This document shows, one piece after another, positions 36,701 to 45,439 of a DNA stretch of 64,000 bases. The DNA is taken from the NCBI RefSeq assembly GCF_000238335.3, contig NZ_AHCB03000010.1:143553-207552 (forward strand), written 5' to 3'. The notes beneath the pieces were generated by a model that saw only the letters and a program-made list of their open reading frames with translations, was not told the origin of the DNA and did no database searches. The position numbers were made by a program, and so were the translations under genes. Origin of the DNA: Pseudoalteromonas marina (GTDB taxonomy: Bacteria > Pseudomonadota > Gammaproteobacteria > Enterobacterales > Alteromonadaceae). Each line of letters opens with the position of its first letter. Positions within the stretch are counted from its first letter, which is position 1.

Positions 36701-36989
36701 ACGTAATTCGCTTATTTTAGTCGAATTTATTAATCAAGCCCGAGGCCAAGGTATGGCTATAAAAGATGCGCTGGTTGCTGCTGGAACAGTGCGCATGCGC
36801 CCTGTATTACTAACCGCAGGCACGACTTTATTGGGTAACTTAGTAATCACACTTGACCCGGTATTCAGCGGGCTCGCGATTGCGATAATTTTTGGTATTG
36901 TGGCGTCTACTGTATTTTCGTTATTTGTAGTGCCACTTGTTTATTATTTAGTGTTTGCAAGTTCAGAGGGTGAAGCGCATGCAGGGTAA
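33714..36989 (+). CDS. RND-family efflux permease
   Basis: A 1091-residue inner membrane proton antiporter of the AcrB/HAE superfamily. It has the standard duplicated layout: helix 1 near residue 15-30, a large periplasmic loop, six helices, then the same again. Seen are the TM4 proton-relay-like LLVDDPITGIDNI and the C-terminal IALAGIVVRNSLILVEFIN. Start at ATG 33714 with AAGGGG 8 bases before it; the open frame reaches back to a GTG overlapping the ArsR stop. The adaptor gene follows and overlaps by 11 bases. No outer membrane channel gene is near, so it probably uses TolC. Control by a sulfur-sensing repressor suggests a substrate linked to sulfur stress. Confidence 0.92.
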   Translation: MNMIDNAVKSSLTGRIPVIIFVLSILFGLFALKQTPREEEPQIVVPMLDIYVSAPNVEAPEVTRLVTQPLEKLLSQLGGVEHIYSTTQTGASVVTLRFEVGHDREQAILDTYAKLNSYQHTMPSVIKNWQIRPIEVDDVPIVMLGLYSKDPQLYSDYELTRFANEIASALQRIENTSEVKVIAGRKRTLTINLNASALAAHQTTISDVLYALSVSNQLTQLGSVVNGQQKIALQAGDVLRNKSAVEQLVVNVVNGKSVYLLDIASVIDGPGESEHYQWLAQSSNAQQLPMVTLSVAKQTGTNAVAMANHVHQMMAELSRTLLPPEVSYSVLRDYGQTANEKVNNLTSSLVFAVFTVVIFVGVFLGWRPAIVVGLAVPICYGITLALDFAFGYTINRVTLFALILSLGLLVDDPITGIDNISRFLNKKGNKKQQIVGAMSEIRGALLMSTLTIMVAFIPLAFITGMMGPYMAPMAFNVPISVMVSTIVAFFVTPWLAMKLLKPNTDTHTEIKPKISIYQTLLSPLLVSKQRAKWVLWGTLILFIISAMLPVMRLVPLKLLPFDNKNELQVLIDMPEGTNLERTAAFTKQVQTLTWQLNEVSEIAAYVGKPSSMDFNAMVRGYYRREATHLAELRVLLIDKSEREHQSHAVVMRLRKQLAPLAKQGIVIKVVEVPPGPPVLSTLVAEVYRDDFVDEQTHYQAAKQLAERLKQEPHVVEVDTSMVAPSPLQRFVTDKSKAAISAVSTQNIAQSLSVATQGETMGVLYVSSETEPVDIKLQLPYSERNQISQLLALQVRGDRDLAKTSNEFGLQSAPRPLVSLSELGEFTQHQVADIRVRKDQRDVIYVMAELNGRTPAEVIADVNADFNAEPNYFEKTPWINRHFFNNGGTAPWQFPKGTHANFSGEGEWRITIDVFRDMGIAFAFALSAIFIILRVQTQSASLSLIIMSAIPLTVIGIMPGFWLLNQFGERAIAGAPEPVLFTATAMIGMIALAGIVVRNSLILVEFINQARGQGMAIKDALVAAGTVRMRPVLLTAGTTLLGNLVITLDPVFSGLAIAIIFGIVASTVFSLFVVPLVYYLVFASSEGEAHAG

Positions 36990-38052
36990 ATCAAAACTAA
37001 TCGGCGCTTTAATCGCTTTATTGGTAATTATTATGGCTGTGCTTTACATGGCAGGCAGCTTTTCTGACCAACAAGCTGCTGGTTTAAAAGAATCACAACA
37101 AAGTAATTATCAAGGTGAGCGAGTCACCATTGCGCTGCAAAGCATCACCGGTATTGAGCAGGTACCGGGTAGTGTAATTGCAAAACAAAATACGCAAATT
37201 TCATCAAATGTTATGGCGCAGGTGGAGCAGCTAAAAGTACGAGCGGGCGATATGGTCACTAAAGGCGATTTACTTATTACCCTCAAGCAAGATGATTTTA
37301 AAGCGGCGTTAGCACAAAGCGACGCGAATATTAACGCGGTGAAAGCATCGTTGACGCAAGCTCAAAAGCAATTAGTTAGAATGAGTGATTTAAATGCGAA
37401 GGGGTTGGTGCCTGTTAGTGAATTGGATGAGGCTAAGGCTAAATTTGATAATCTCACTGCTAATTTAGCCGCCGCTCAGCAGCAACAAGCACAAGCAAAA
37501 GTGGCGCTAAATTATACTCAAATTATAGCGCCTATTTCAGGGGTTGTGGTTGAGCGTTTAACCGAGCCCGGCGACACCGCCACTCCGGGCAAGCCACTTA
37601 TTACAGTGTATAACCCATTGCAATTACAGCTCGAATTTAATGTGCGTGAACAACAAGCTGTAAAATTAAAACTCGGAGATAGCTTAAATGTGGCCCTTCC
37701 ATCTTTGGCAATAACAACACCTGCCGTAGTAAGTGAGATTGTCCCTGTTGCCGACAATAGCGCGCGTAGCTTGCTTATTCGCCTAGATACGAATGCACAG
37801 TTAGGGTTAATTCCTGGGCTTTACGCACAGTTGCAGTTACCTACAAAAAGCGCTCAAGGTATTTTAATTGAGCCAAGTTGGGTACATGAGTTTGGGCAAT
37901 TAAACATGGTGTATGTACTAGAAAACGAAACGCCAGTTAAACGTTTCGTAAGGTTAGGTACAATGGTTAATAACAAACAACATGTAATTGCTGGCCTTAA
38001 AGAGGGAGATATTCTTGCTATTGATTATTCCCCCTTGCACGGGATTAAATAA
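36979..38052 (+). CDS. RND efflux periplasmic adaptor (membrane fusion protein)
   Basis: Start at ATG 36979 (MQGKSKLIG), inside the end of the permease gene, with GAGGG 11 bases before it. A membrane anchor (about 5-23) precedes the lipoyl-like half motifs (VEQLKVRAGDMVTKGDLLI and APISGVVVERLTEPGD). A coiled hairpin (about 100-165, many Ala, Gln, Lys) lies between them, then the beta-barrel domain. It would bridge the RND pump and a TolC-like channel. The permease-before-adaptor order is the reverse of acrAB. The 3' end overlaps the convergent nitroreductase gene by 8 bases. Confidence 0.9.
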   Translation: MQGKSKLIGALIALLVIIMAVLYMAGSFSDQQAAGLKESQQSNYQGERVTIALQSITGIEQVPGSVIAKQNTQISSNVMAQVEQLKVRAGDMVTKGDLLITLKQDDFKAALAQSDANINAVKASLTQAQKQLVRMSDLNAKGLVPVSELDEAKAKFDNLTANLAAAQQQQAQAKVALNYTQIIAPISGVVVERLTEPGDTATPGKPLITVYNPLQLQLEFNVREQQAVKLKLGDSLNVALPSLAITTPAVVSEIVPVADNSARSLLIRLDTNAQLGLIPGLYAQLQLPTKSAQGILIEPSWVHEFGQLNMVYVLENETPVKRFVRLGTMVNNKQHVIAGLKEGDILAIDYSPLHGIK

Positions 38053-38722
38053 AACTGGCTATTTCATCAATCGATTTTTTATCTAGTGCATGCATTGGTA
38101 CTGTTGCATGCTCATCCGGATAGCCTGCAATTAATAGCATATAAGGGCGCTCGTTATCTTTATCGCGGCCACAAATGTCTGTTAAAAAGCTCATAGGTTT
38201 TGGGGTGTGAGTAAGCGTTGCAAGGCCTGCTCGGTGCAGAGCTTGTATTAAAAACCCCGTTGCTAACCCAACAGACTCATGCACATAGTAATTTGTATTT
38301 TTATCGTCAGTACTCACGCCGCCCTTTTTTTGACTAAACACAGCAATAAGCCAAGGTGCATGCTCTAAGTAGGGTTTGTTCGCGTCAGTCCCTAATGGTT
38401 TTAATGCATCCAGCCACTCCTCGCCTGCTCGCCCTTCGTAAAAAGAGCGCTCTAGCTTTTCAGCCGCGTCGCGTATTTGTTTTTTTACATCGCTACTGTT
38501 AATAGCCACAAAATGCCAAGGCTGGTGGTTTGCACCACTAGGTGCTGTACCCGCTGCTTTTATACAGGTTTCGATAATCTCTTTTGGCACTGGGCGGTCA
38601 CTAAAACTGCGAATGCTATGGCGGCGCTGGCTTGTTTGTAAAAATTCATTTGCACGGGCTAACATTTCATCGTGTGAGTATTCTATAAAATCGGTCAATG
38701 GCTGGTTTTTATGTTCTTGCAT
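38045..38722 (-). CDS. Nitroreductase-family flavoprotein
   Basis: A 225-residue FMN-dependent enzyme. The FMN-contacting motifs RRHSIRSFSDRPVP (about 33-46) and GTAPSGANHQPWHFV (about 57-71), with YVHESVGLATGFLIQALH later, place it with the iodotyrosine deiodinase-like and BluB-like branch rather than NfsA/NfsB. It reduces an unknown acceptor with NAD(P)H. It is transcribed alone, convergent with the RND operon. Confidence 0.88.
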   Translation of the reverse strand: MQEHKNQPLTDFIEYSHDEMLARANEFLQTSQRRHSIRSFSDRPVPKEIIETCIKAAGTAPSGANHQPWHFVAINSSDVKKQIRDAAEKLERSFYEGRAGEEWLDALKPLGTDANKPYLEHAPWLIAVFSQKKGGVSTDDKNTNYYVHESVGLATGFLIQALHRAGLATLTHTPKPMSFLTDICGRDKDNERPYMLLIAGYPDEHATVPMHALDKKSIDEIASFI

Positions 38723-38909
38723 GGCTTTTCGCTTCTTATCAATAGTGTGTGGTTTTTATACCCAGAGGCTCACTTCTTAGCAAGTGTTATTAGAGTGTGT
38801 TGCTGTTTATTTATTGTTACAAAGTTGGCCACAGCGTAACTTATGTTCCCGTTTTTAATGTGGTATAAAACAGTATAAAAATAATACTTACAATTCAAGG
38901 AAGTAAAAA

Positions 38910-39791
38910 ATGCTATCAATAACAGGGTTATCAAAAACCTACGACAACGGCGTGCACGCTCTGCAAGGTGTTGATTTATCAATAGGTAAAGGCATGTTTG
39001 GGCTACTTGGGCCAAATGGTGCCGGGAAGTCATCGCTAATGCGCACTATTGCAACGTTACAATCTGCCAACGCGGGGGCAATTACCTTTGATGGTATTGA
39101 TGTATTTAAAGACCCACAAGCACTGCGCCAACGTTTAGGTTACCTTCCGCAAGATTTTGGTGTTTATTCGCGTGTTAGTGCTTACGACTTGCTAGACCAT
39201 ATGGCTGTTTTAAAGGGGATTCATAATAAAAGGGAGCGTAAAGAGTCGGTTGAAGGCCTACTAGCACACACTAATTTATATCAACATCGCTCAAAAGCGG
39301 TAAGTGGCTTTTCGGGCGGGATGCGCCAGCGTTTTGGTATTGCTCAAGCGTTATTGGGCGACCCTGATTTACTAATCGTTGATGAGCCAACCGCAGGGCT
39401 AGACCCTGAAGAGCGAAATCGCTTTCATAACTTGTTAGTAAGCTTAGGCGAGCAAAAAGTCGTTATATTATCAACCCACATAGTAGAAGATGTGGCTGAA
39501 CTATGCCCTAATATGGCGGTACTGGCTGGTGGTAAAATTTTATTAGAGGGTAACCCGATTGCCCTCACCGACAAGCTGCAAGGCCAAATTTGGCGCAAAG
39601 CCATGAGCCAAGAAGAAGCGCAAGAGCTTGAGCCACAGCTACCTGTTATTTCTAAACGCTTATTTGCTGGGCAAACCATATTGCATGTATTAGCGGAACA
39701 AGCCCCTGAAGGTTTTCAATCAAGCCATGCAAACCTAGAAGACGTGTACTTTTCTACTTTGCTCAATCATCGTAATAGCCAAGTAGCATAA
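38910..39791 (+). CDS. ABC transporter ATPase, partner of the peptidase-fused permease
   Basis: A 293-residue ATP-binding subunit. Walker A is GPNGAGKSSL, the signature VSGFSGGMRQR, Walker B LLIVDEPTAGLDP, and the H-loop STHIVED. The C-terminal 80 residues are the extra domain of the CcmA/DrrA branch that serves ABC-2 type permeases. AAGGA precedes ATG. The permease/M1-peptidase gene begins 9 bases after its stop, so the two make one transporter. Confidence 0.92.
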   Translation: MLSITGLSKTYDNGVHALQGVDLSIGKGMFGLLGPNGAGKSSLMRTIATLQSANAGAITFDGIDVFKDPQALRQRLGYLPQDFGVYSRVSAYDLLDHMAVLKGIHNKRERKESVEGLLAHTNLYQHRSKAVSGFSGGMRQRFGIAQALLGDPDLLIVDEPTAGLDPEERNRFHNLLVSLGEQKVVILSTHIVEDVAELCPNMAVLAGGKILLEGNPIALTDKLQGQIWRKAMSQEEAQELEPQLPVISKRLFAGQTILHVLAEQAPEGFQSSHANLEDVYFSTLLNHRNSQVA

Positions 39792-39800
39792 GGAGGCGTT

Positions 39801-42800
39801 ATGTTTTTTAATATGCTCGCGTTTGAGCTGCGCTATTTTGTGCGCCAGCCCTCGTTTTATATCATTTCATTAATGTTCTTTTTTATGGCGTTTTTTATCA
39901 GCTCTTCTAGCAAATTTCCGCTAGGCGGCGCTAATGTACATATGAATTCGCCTTTTTCAATTATGATGTTGACCATTACATTTTGTGTATTTGCGATGTT
40001 TTTGGTAGTTAACTTTGTTGCCAGCTCCGCTATTAGAAATAGTGAAACTAAAATGGATGAACTGGTTTTTAGTAAGCCTGTTAATCCTGTCCCTTATCAA
40101 ACTGGGCGCTTTTTTGGTGCTTACTTAGTGGTGCTGGTTGTATTTTTAACCGTGCCTTTAGGAGTACTTTTAGGGTCGCAGTTTGGCTTATCAGTTGGAT
40201 GGCTCGATAGTGAGCTAGTGGGTCCAAATAAGTTTGTGTATTACGCTGCACCTTATTTTTATATTGCAGTACCCAGTTTGCTGGTGCTTTCGGCTATTTT
40301 TAACAGTGTGGCTGTCTATTTTAAAACGATGATGTCGGTGTATGTCGCAGCCGTTGTTATTTTTATCGCCTATCAAATAGCCAGTGCTTATTTTGATGAT
40401 TTAGCATTTAGAAATATAGTTGTTTACGCCGACCCATTTGGCTTGGGGTCTTTAATTGATTTGACGCGTTACTGGACTGTGAGTGATAAAAACACAGAAG
40501 TGCTAACCCTCACAGGTGACCTTTTAGTTAACCGTATATTGTGGGTGGCAATCAGTATTACAATGTTTTTTGGTCTTGGAAAGCTAAGCAACCGCATAGT
40601 AATTAAAAAACAGCAAAAACAATTTAAAGTCTCTGCTTTTGTTCAAAATAAACAAGCTGCACTTATCAACAGTGCTAAAAATTATAAATCAGCGGGGGTT
40701 AGTACTCCATCTCAGCTAATAATGCGCAGTATATTCGAACTTAAACAAGTTATATTTAGTGCTCCTTTTATGATTTTAGCGGGTGTAAGTATTGTAACGC
40801 TTATGATCCCGCTGTTTGCGCCCATAGGCGCTTACGGCACAACTAACTGGCCGATCACCGCGAATATGGTAAATATTATTAGCGGTATTTCTGGTTTATT
40901 TTTGTTTGTTATTATCGCTTTTTATAGTGCAGAACTTGTATGGCGCGAACGTCAAAGTGGTATGGGCGATATTGTTGATAGCTTTCCTGTGCATAACAGT
41001 GTTTTTTGGGTATCAAAAATACTGGCGTTAATCACGGCTATTTCAGGCTTGTTTATTGTTGGAATGATACTAACAATCACAGTGCAGTTATTTAAAGGGC
41101 AATTTAATTTAGAGTTGGGGCAGTATTTATTCAGGATTGTTTATTTATCGCTTTTACCATTGATTATGCTGACGGTGCTTGCCTTCTTTTTACAAATTAT
41201 TAGCCCAAATAAATACGTAGGGATGGGTTTGTTTATTCTTTATTACATTGCCCAAATCGTAATGGATTCTTATGGATTTGAACACCATATGTATCATTTT
41301 TCGAAAAGCAGCAGCGTACCGTACTCTGATATAAACGGTTATGGACACTTTTTGGAAGCAGCGCATTGGTACACATTGTATTGGGGCGCGTTAAGTCTTG
41401 TTTTGGCTATTGTAGGATTTGCGTTATGGCATAGAGGACCTTCACAAACACTACGTACACGACTGTCTCTGCTTCGTTATAATATGTCGTTAAAGGGGCA
41501 AGTAATTGTTTGTGTTAGTGCACTGGTGTTTGTTGGTGCAGGTTATAACATTTATCACAATACGCGTGTTTTAAACGAATTTATCACAAGCGATGCGTTT
41601 CAAGACAAGCAAGTAAGCTATGAAAAACAGTTTGCACAATATAAAGATTTAGCAGTGCCTATGGTGACCGATGTTGACTTAACTGTTGATATTTACCCTA
41701 AAAAGCGTGCTTTAAGTGCAGTTGCAAAAATTAAGTTTACTAATACATCTAATGAGCCAATTTCGCGAGTATTGATCACCTCACCGCAACACGCCAAAAG
41801 CTGGGATGTAACGATGGCTGGCGGTAAAATTGTTGAAAAATTACCAGCGCTTTATTCTGCATGGTTTGAATTTGATCAGCCCCTTATGCCAGACGAGGTA
41901 AGAGAAGGGCAGCTGTCTGTCACTCGCGAGCATACAGGCTTTACCGATAGTGGCTCCGATACACAGTTAGTGGCTAATGGTACGTTTATTAATAATTGGG
42001 AGCTTTTTCCTAACTTCGGGTACAACCGTGGTTTACAGGTGGCTGATAAATTTAAGCGCCGTAAACATGGCTTACCAGAGCTAGAACGAGCAAATAAACT
42101 TGAAGATAGCCAGTACTATACACAAAGTGATTTTGGTCAAGCTACTGGGTTTATTAACTTTAGGGCCAGGGTAACGACCGATGAATCGCAATTTGCGATT
42201 ACACCTGGTTATTTACAAAGTGAAAGCGTAAAAGATGGGCGCCGAACCTTTGTTTATGAAATGGATGCACCTATTATAAATTTTTATGCGGTGCAGTCGG
42301 CTGAATTGGAAAGTAAAAAGGTTGAGCATAATGGTGTAAATATTGAGGTTTATTTCCATAAAAGTCATGCGTGGAATGTTGACCGCATGATTGAATCGGT
42401 TCAAGACTCGATAGATTATTTTACACAAGCATTTGGCCCCTATCAGCATAAGCAATTACGTATTATTGAATTTCCTCGCTATCGCTCATTTGCGCAAAGT
42501 TTTGCTAATACTGTTCCTTATTCAGAAAGCATTGGTTTTGTTACAGACTCAAGGGATGAAAGTAAAATTGACCTGCCTTATTACGTAACTGCACACGAAG
42601 TAGCGCATCAATGGTGGGGTCATCAAGTATCAGGCGCCAATGTAGAGGGGAGTGAAGTTATGTCCGAAACGCTTTCACAATACAGTGCGCTTATGGTGCT
42701 TGAAAAACGCTTTGGCCCAGAAAAGCTACGTAAGTTTTTAAAATACGAGCTAGATAGGTACTTAATGGGCCGCACTGGAGAAGCGTTTGAAGAGATGCCA

Positions 42801-43379
42801 CTATATAAAACCCAGGCTCAGCAATACCTTCATTACAATAAAGGATCTGTTGTTATGATGGCGATTTATGATCGCCTAGGTGAAAAACGCCTAAACGCTG
42901 CACTTAAGGCATTTTTAAATGAGTTTAGATATCAGTCAACGCCATACCCAACAACACTTGATTTACTAAGTTATTTAAAACAAGACGCAACCCAAGCTGA
43001 GCAAAACTTTATTGACGATCAGTTTAAATATATCACTTTGTATGAGCTGGAAATGAAAGAGGTTTCGATTTCAGACGAAGCCGACAGTGAGGGCTTTTAC
43101 AGTGTTACGTTAAACGTTGAAGCTGTTAAGCAACGTGCTGATGGTCAAGGTGAAGAAACAGAACAGCCACTCGATGAGTTAATTGATATTGTGTTGTTTA
43201 GTGACGATCCTGAAAATCTACTCGCTGAAGATTTTGTGATTTACTCACAAAAACATCAAATAGTAACGGGTACTAATATTATTGAGTTAAAGGTAAAAGA
43301 AAAACCTTTATTTGCAGGGGTAGATCCGTACGTAAAACTGGTTGATAAAGACAATGTAAATAATTTGGCTAAGTTTTAA
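39801..43379 (+). CDS. ABC-2 permease fused to M1-family zinc aminopeptidase
   Basis: A 1192-residue fusion. Residues 1-580 hold about twelve hydrophobic helices in two ABC-2-like sets (20-260 and 315-580). After a linker, residues about 610-1150 form an M1 peptidase domain. The zinc motif is HEVAHQWWG (H932, E933, H936), with the third ligand likely E956, one residue further than the usual HEXXH-X18-E. No clear GAMEN motif is seen. The family is known in Alteromonadales and Bacteroidetes as ABC permease/M1 aminopeptidase. A plausible layout has the peptidase in the periplasm, trimming peptides handled by the transporter with the ATPase encoded just upstream. A terminator follows the gene. 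Confidence 0.9.
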   Translation: MFFNMLAFELRYFVRQPSFYIISLMFFFMAFFISSSSKFPLGGANVHMNSPFSIMMLTITFCVFAMFLVVNFVASSAIRNSETKMDELVFSKPVNPVPYQTGRFFGAYLVVLVVFLTVPLGVLLGSQFGLSVGWLDSELVGPNKFVYYAAPYFYIAVPSLLVLSAIFNSVAVYFKTMMSVYVAAVVIFIAYQIASAYFDDLAFRNIVVYADPFGLGSLIDLTRYWTVSDKNTEVLTLTGDLLVNRILWVAISITMFFGLGKLSNRIVIKKQQKQFKVSAFVQNKQAALINSAKNYKSAGVSTPSQLIMRSIFELKQVIFSAPFMILAGVSIVTLMIPLFAPIGAYGTTNWPITANMVNIISGISGLFLFVIIAFYSAELVWRERQSGMGDIVDSFPVHNSVFWVSKILALITAISGLFIVGMILTITVQLFKGQFNLELGQYLFRIVYLSLLPLIMLTVLAFFLQIISPNKYVGMGLFILYYIAQIVMDSYGFEHHMYHFSKSSSVPYSDINGYGHFLEAAHWYTLYWGALSLVLAIVGFALWHRGPSQTLRTRLSLLRYNMSLKGQVIVCVSALVFVGAGYNIYHNTRVLNEFITSDAFQDKQVSYEKQFAQYKDLAVPMVTDVDLTVDIYPKKRALSAVAKIKFTNTSNEPISRVLITSPQHAKSWDVTMAGGKIVEKLPALYSAWFEFDQPLMPDEVREGQLSVTREHTGFTDSGSDTQLVANGTFINNWELFPNFGYNRGLQVADKFKRRKHGLPELERANKLEDSQYYTQSDFGQATGFINFRARVTTDESQFAITPGYLQSESVKDGRRTFVYEMDAPIINFYAVQSAELESKKVEHNGVNIEVYFHKSHAWNVDRMIESVQDSIDYFTQAFGPYQHKQLRIIEFPRYRSFAQSFANTVPYSESIGFVTDSRDESKIDLPYYVTAHEVAHQWWGHQVSGANVEGSEVMSETLSQYSALMVLEKRFGPEKLRKFLKYELDRYLMGRTGEAFEEMPLYKTQAQQYLHYNKGSVVMMAIYDRLGEKRLNAALKAFLNEFRYQSTPYPTTLDLLSYLKQDATQAEQNFIDDQFKYITLYELEMKEVSISDEADSEGFYSVTLNVEAVKQRADGQGEETEQPLDELIDIVLFSDDPENLLAEDFVIYSQKHQIVTGTNIIELKVKEKPLFAGVDPYVKLVDKDNVNNLAKF

Positions 43380-43400
43380 TAGCTGAAACTAAACTTACTC

Positions 43401-43428
43401 AAAGGCCGCAATTTTGCGGCCTTTTTTG
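43401..43428 (+). terminator. Terminator of the ABC-peptidase operon
   Basis: AAAGGCCGCA and TGCGGCCTTT form a 10-base stem with a 4-base loop, followed by a T run. It is a strong intrinsic terminator 22 bases after the stop codon. Confidence 0.9.
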
Positions 43429-43549
43429 TGTAAAAAACTGTTTGAAATCTGTAAGGTTGGCTACATTTTTCGCACAGCTTTTTACTCATTATTTTACTGG
43501 TTTACTGTAAAGTTTATTTACTGAAAGTAAGTACCAAGTAAGGACAAAC

Positions 43550-43861
43550 ATGAAATCATTAATAATGGGGTTTGTAGTATTAGGCTTAAGCGCCTGTTCT
43601 GCGGTTACCATACAGCCACACGCTATCGCAAAAATTACAAGTAAAGCGACCTACGAAGATAGCCGTCCATTTTATTTATGGGGATTAGTAGGAGAGGAAC
43701 GTGTAGATGTAAAACAGATTTGTACAGATACACAAGCGGCTCAAATGCAGTCGCAACAAACATTTAGCGATGGTGCGTTGGGTTTAATTACGCTAGGCAT
43801 TTATTCACCACATACCATAAAGGTATGGTGTGAAGAGCAAAATACGCAGGAGGCGTTATGA
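43550..43861 (+). CDS. Bor/Iss-like lipoprotein, first of a pair
   Basis: A 103-residue lipoprotein with lipobox LSAC (Cys at about 16). The stretch from VDVKQICTD through QQTFSDGALGLITLGIYSP to KVWC matches lambda Bor (VDAAKIC, QQTFVNGLLGFITLGIYTP, RVYC) closely, including both Cys. Bor and Iss are outer membrane lipoproteins that give serum resistance in E. coli; the role in a marine bacterium is unknown. AAGGA precedes ATG. The stop overlaps the ATG of a second small lipoprotein with the same Cys layout. Confidence 0.82.
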   Translation: MKSLIMGFVVLGLSACSAVTIQPHAIAKITSKATYEDSRPFYLWGLVGEERVDVKQICTDTQAAQMQSQQTFSDGALGLITLGIYSPHTIKVWCEEQNTQEAL

Positions 43862-44187
43862 ATCTTAAATTAATTTTAGGCAGTATTACTTTTGCTATGT
43901 TAACTGGTTGCACAAATATTTACTTTGATAATGGTGTACCTGAAAAAGTTAATAACCAGTCGCACAATAGTTCTCAGTGGCATCATAATTTTGCTTTAGC
44001 TTTGTATGAGGGATCTGATGCGGTTGACTTAAGTGAGCATTGCCCGCAAGGACAATGGCAAACGGTGCACACGTATAAGTCATTTAGTAATGGAGTAGCG
44101 GAGGTTGTAGTTAATCAGATAGGCCCGGCTTGGTACCCTAAAACAGTTGAAGTGAGCTGCACTAAGGTACCTTTTAAAGCTGAGTAG
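43858..44187 (+). CDS. Bor-related lipoprotein, second of a pair
   Basis: A 109-residue lipoprotein with lipobox LTGC (Cys at about 18), overlapping the first gene by four bases (ATGA). The pattern VDLSEHCPQGQWQTVHTYKSF, then NQIGPAWYPKTVEVSC, lines up with the Bor layout (VD-x2-x-x-C, then a T/S-F segment, I/L-G-x-x-x-P, VxC) but is more diverged. A pair of coupled Bor-like lipoproteins suggests they act together at the outer membrane. Assignment to the family is from pattern only. Confidence 0.65.
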   Translation: MNLKLILGSITFAMLTGCTNIYFDNGVPEKVNNQSHNSSQWHHNFALALYEGSDAVDLSEHCPQGQWQTVHTYKSFSNGVAEVVVNQIGPAWYPKTVEVSCTKVPFKAE

Positions 44188-44200
44188 AGATTAATGCTGA

Positions 44201-45439
44201 TTATTCGTATCGTAATGCTTCAATAGGGTTTAGCCTTGCCGCTTTAATAGCAGGGGCTAAGCCAAATATAATACCGATAAGTGACGTAAAACCGAACGAT
44301 AGCATCACAGCCCAACCAGGTATGTAAGCATCCGGCATACTGGGAACCATAAACGAAATCAATGCGGCAGCACCATAACCTATAGCTAAGCCAATGAGTC
44401 CGCCAAATAACGATAGCACTACGGCTTCCACCAAAAACTGTAGCATAATAAAGCCGGGTGTTGCGCCCAATGCTTTAAGAGTGCCTATTACACGGGTACG
44501 TTCAGTCACCGATACCAGCATAATATTCATTACGCCAATCCCCCCTACAACAAGGCTTATACCAACAATACCAGCAGTGATTGCCGTGGCGCTACCTGTA
44601 AACTTATCAACATTAGCACGGGCTTTTTCAGCGGTTTCAAATTCAAAGTCGTTTTCTTCACCGTCTTTTAATTTATGTAATTGGCGTAAAATACGCGTTA
44701 TTTTAGCTAAAGTAAGCTCTTCATCGACCCCTTCTTTAAGTCTAAACATTATTTGCACGTTACTCGTGCTACTAGCACCCTCTAACGCGCTCATGGTACT
44801 GATCGGAATATTTATATAATCATCTTGATCAAAGCCAAATAAGCTACCTTGTTTTTCGGCTACTCCAATGATCCTAAACCATTCGCCACCAAGTTTGATA
44901 TATTCGCCTACGGGGTTATCGGGTAAATTTAACTTTTCAATAATAGAAGGACCAATGAACGCAACCCGACGGCGTTTTTCGTCATCTTCCGCGCGAATAA
45001 AGCGGCCTAATTCTGGAAACGTGCGGTATGCTTTTTGGTAATCTTGTTCGGTTCCCATCACGCGTGATGAATGGCTTTTATTTCCGTATTCAGCTCCACC
45101 AGAAAAACGCCACGTAAACATAAGTGCGGTCAGTGTTTCGGCTTCTTTTATACGTGCTTTTAGTGTTAGAAAATCGGAGTAAGTCAGTTTTGCGTTTTTA
45201 CCAACCATTTCTTGCTCGATGCTTGTAAATGGTTTGATTGAGGTTACATCGGGTGCCATGTCAGCAAGTTGATCGTTAATTTGTTTAGTAAAGCCCTGCA
45301 TAACTGCAACCACAGTTATAACGGCTGCAACACCAATAATAATACCTAAACAGGTTAATGCGCTGCGCATTGCGTTGGCCTTAATAGCCATTAATGCTGC
45401 TTTTGTTCCTTCCATAATGGCAATGGCAGATTTAAACAT
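44201..45439 (-). CDS. MacB-like ABC permease
   Basis: A 412-residue permease of the FtsX/MacB type. One helix (about 20-45, with IIIGVAAVITVVAVMQG) is followed by a large periplasmic domain (MacB_PCD, about 50-275), then three helices (about 285-400, with GGIGVMNIMLVSVTERTR and the end PIEALRYE). These are diagnostic for MacB-type mechanotransmission transporters. It overlaps the ATPase gene by 8 bases. Together with the adaptor it should form a MacAB-TolC-like pump for peptides, lipids or macrolides; the substrate is unknown. Confidence 0.92.
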   Translation of the reverse strand: MFKSAIAIMEGTKAALMAIKANAMRSALTCLGIIIGVAAVITVVAVMQGFTKQINDQLADMAPDVTSIKPFTSIEQEMVGKNAKLTYSDFLTLKARIKEAETLTALMFTWRFSGGAEYGNKSHSSRVMGTEQDYQKAYRTFPELGRFIRAEDDEKRRRVAFIGPSIIEKLNLPDNPVGEYIKLGGEWFRIIGVAEKQGSLFGFDQDDYINIPISTMSALEGASSTSNVQIMFRLKEGVDEELTLAKITRILRQLHKLKDGEENDFEFETAEKARANVDKFTGSATAITAGIVGISLVVGGIGVMNIMLVSVTERTRVIGTLKALGATPGFIMLQFLVEAVVLSLFGGLIGLAIGYGAAALISFMVPSMPDAYIPGWAVMLSFGFTSLIGIIFGLAPAIKAARLNPIEALRYE

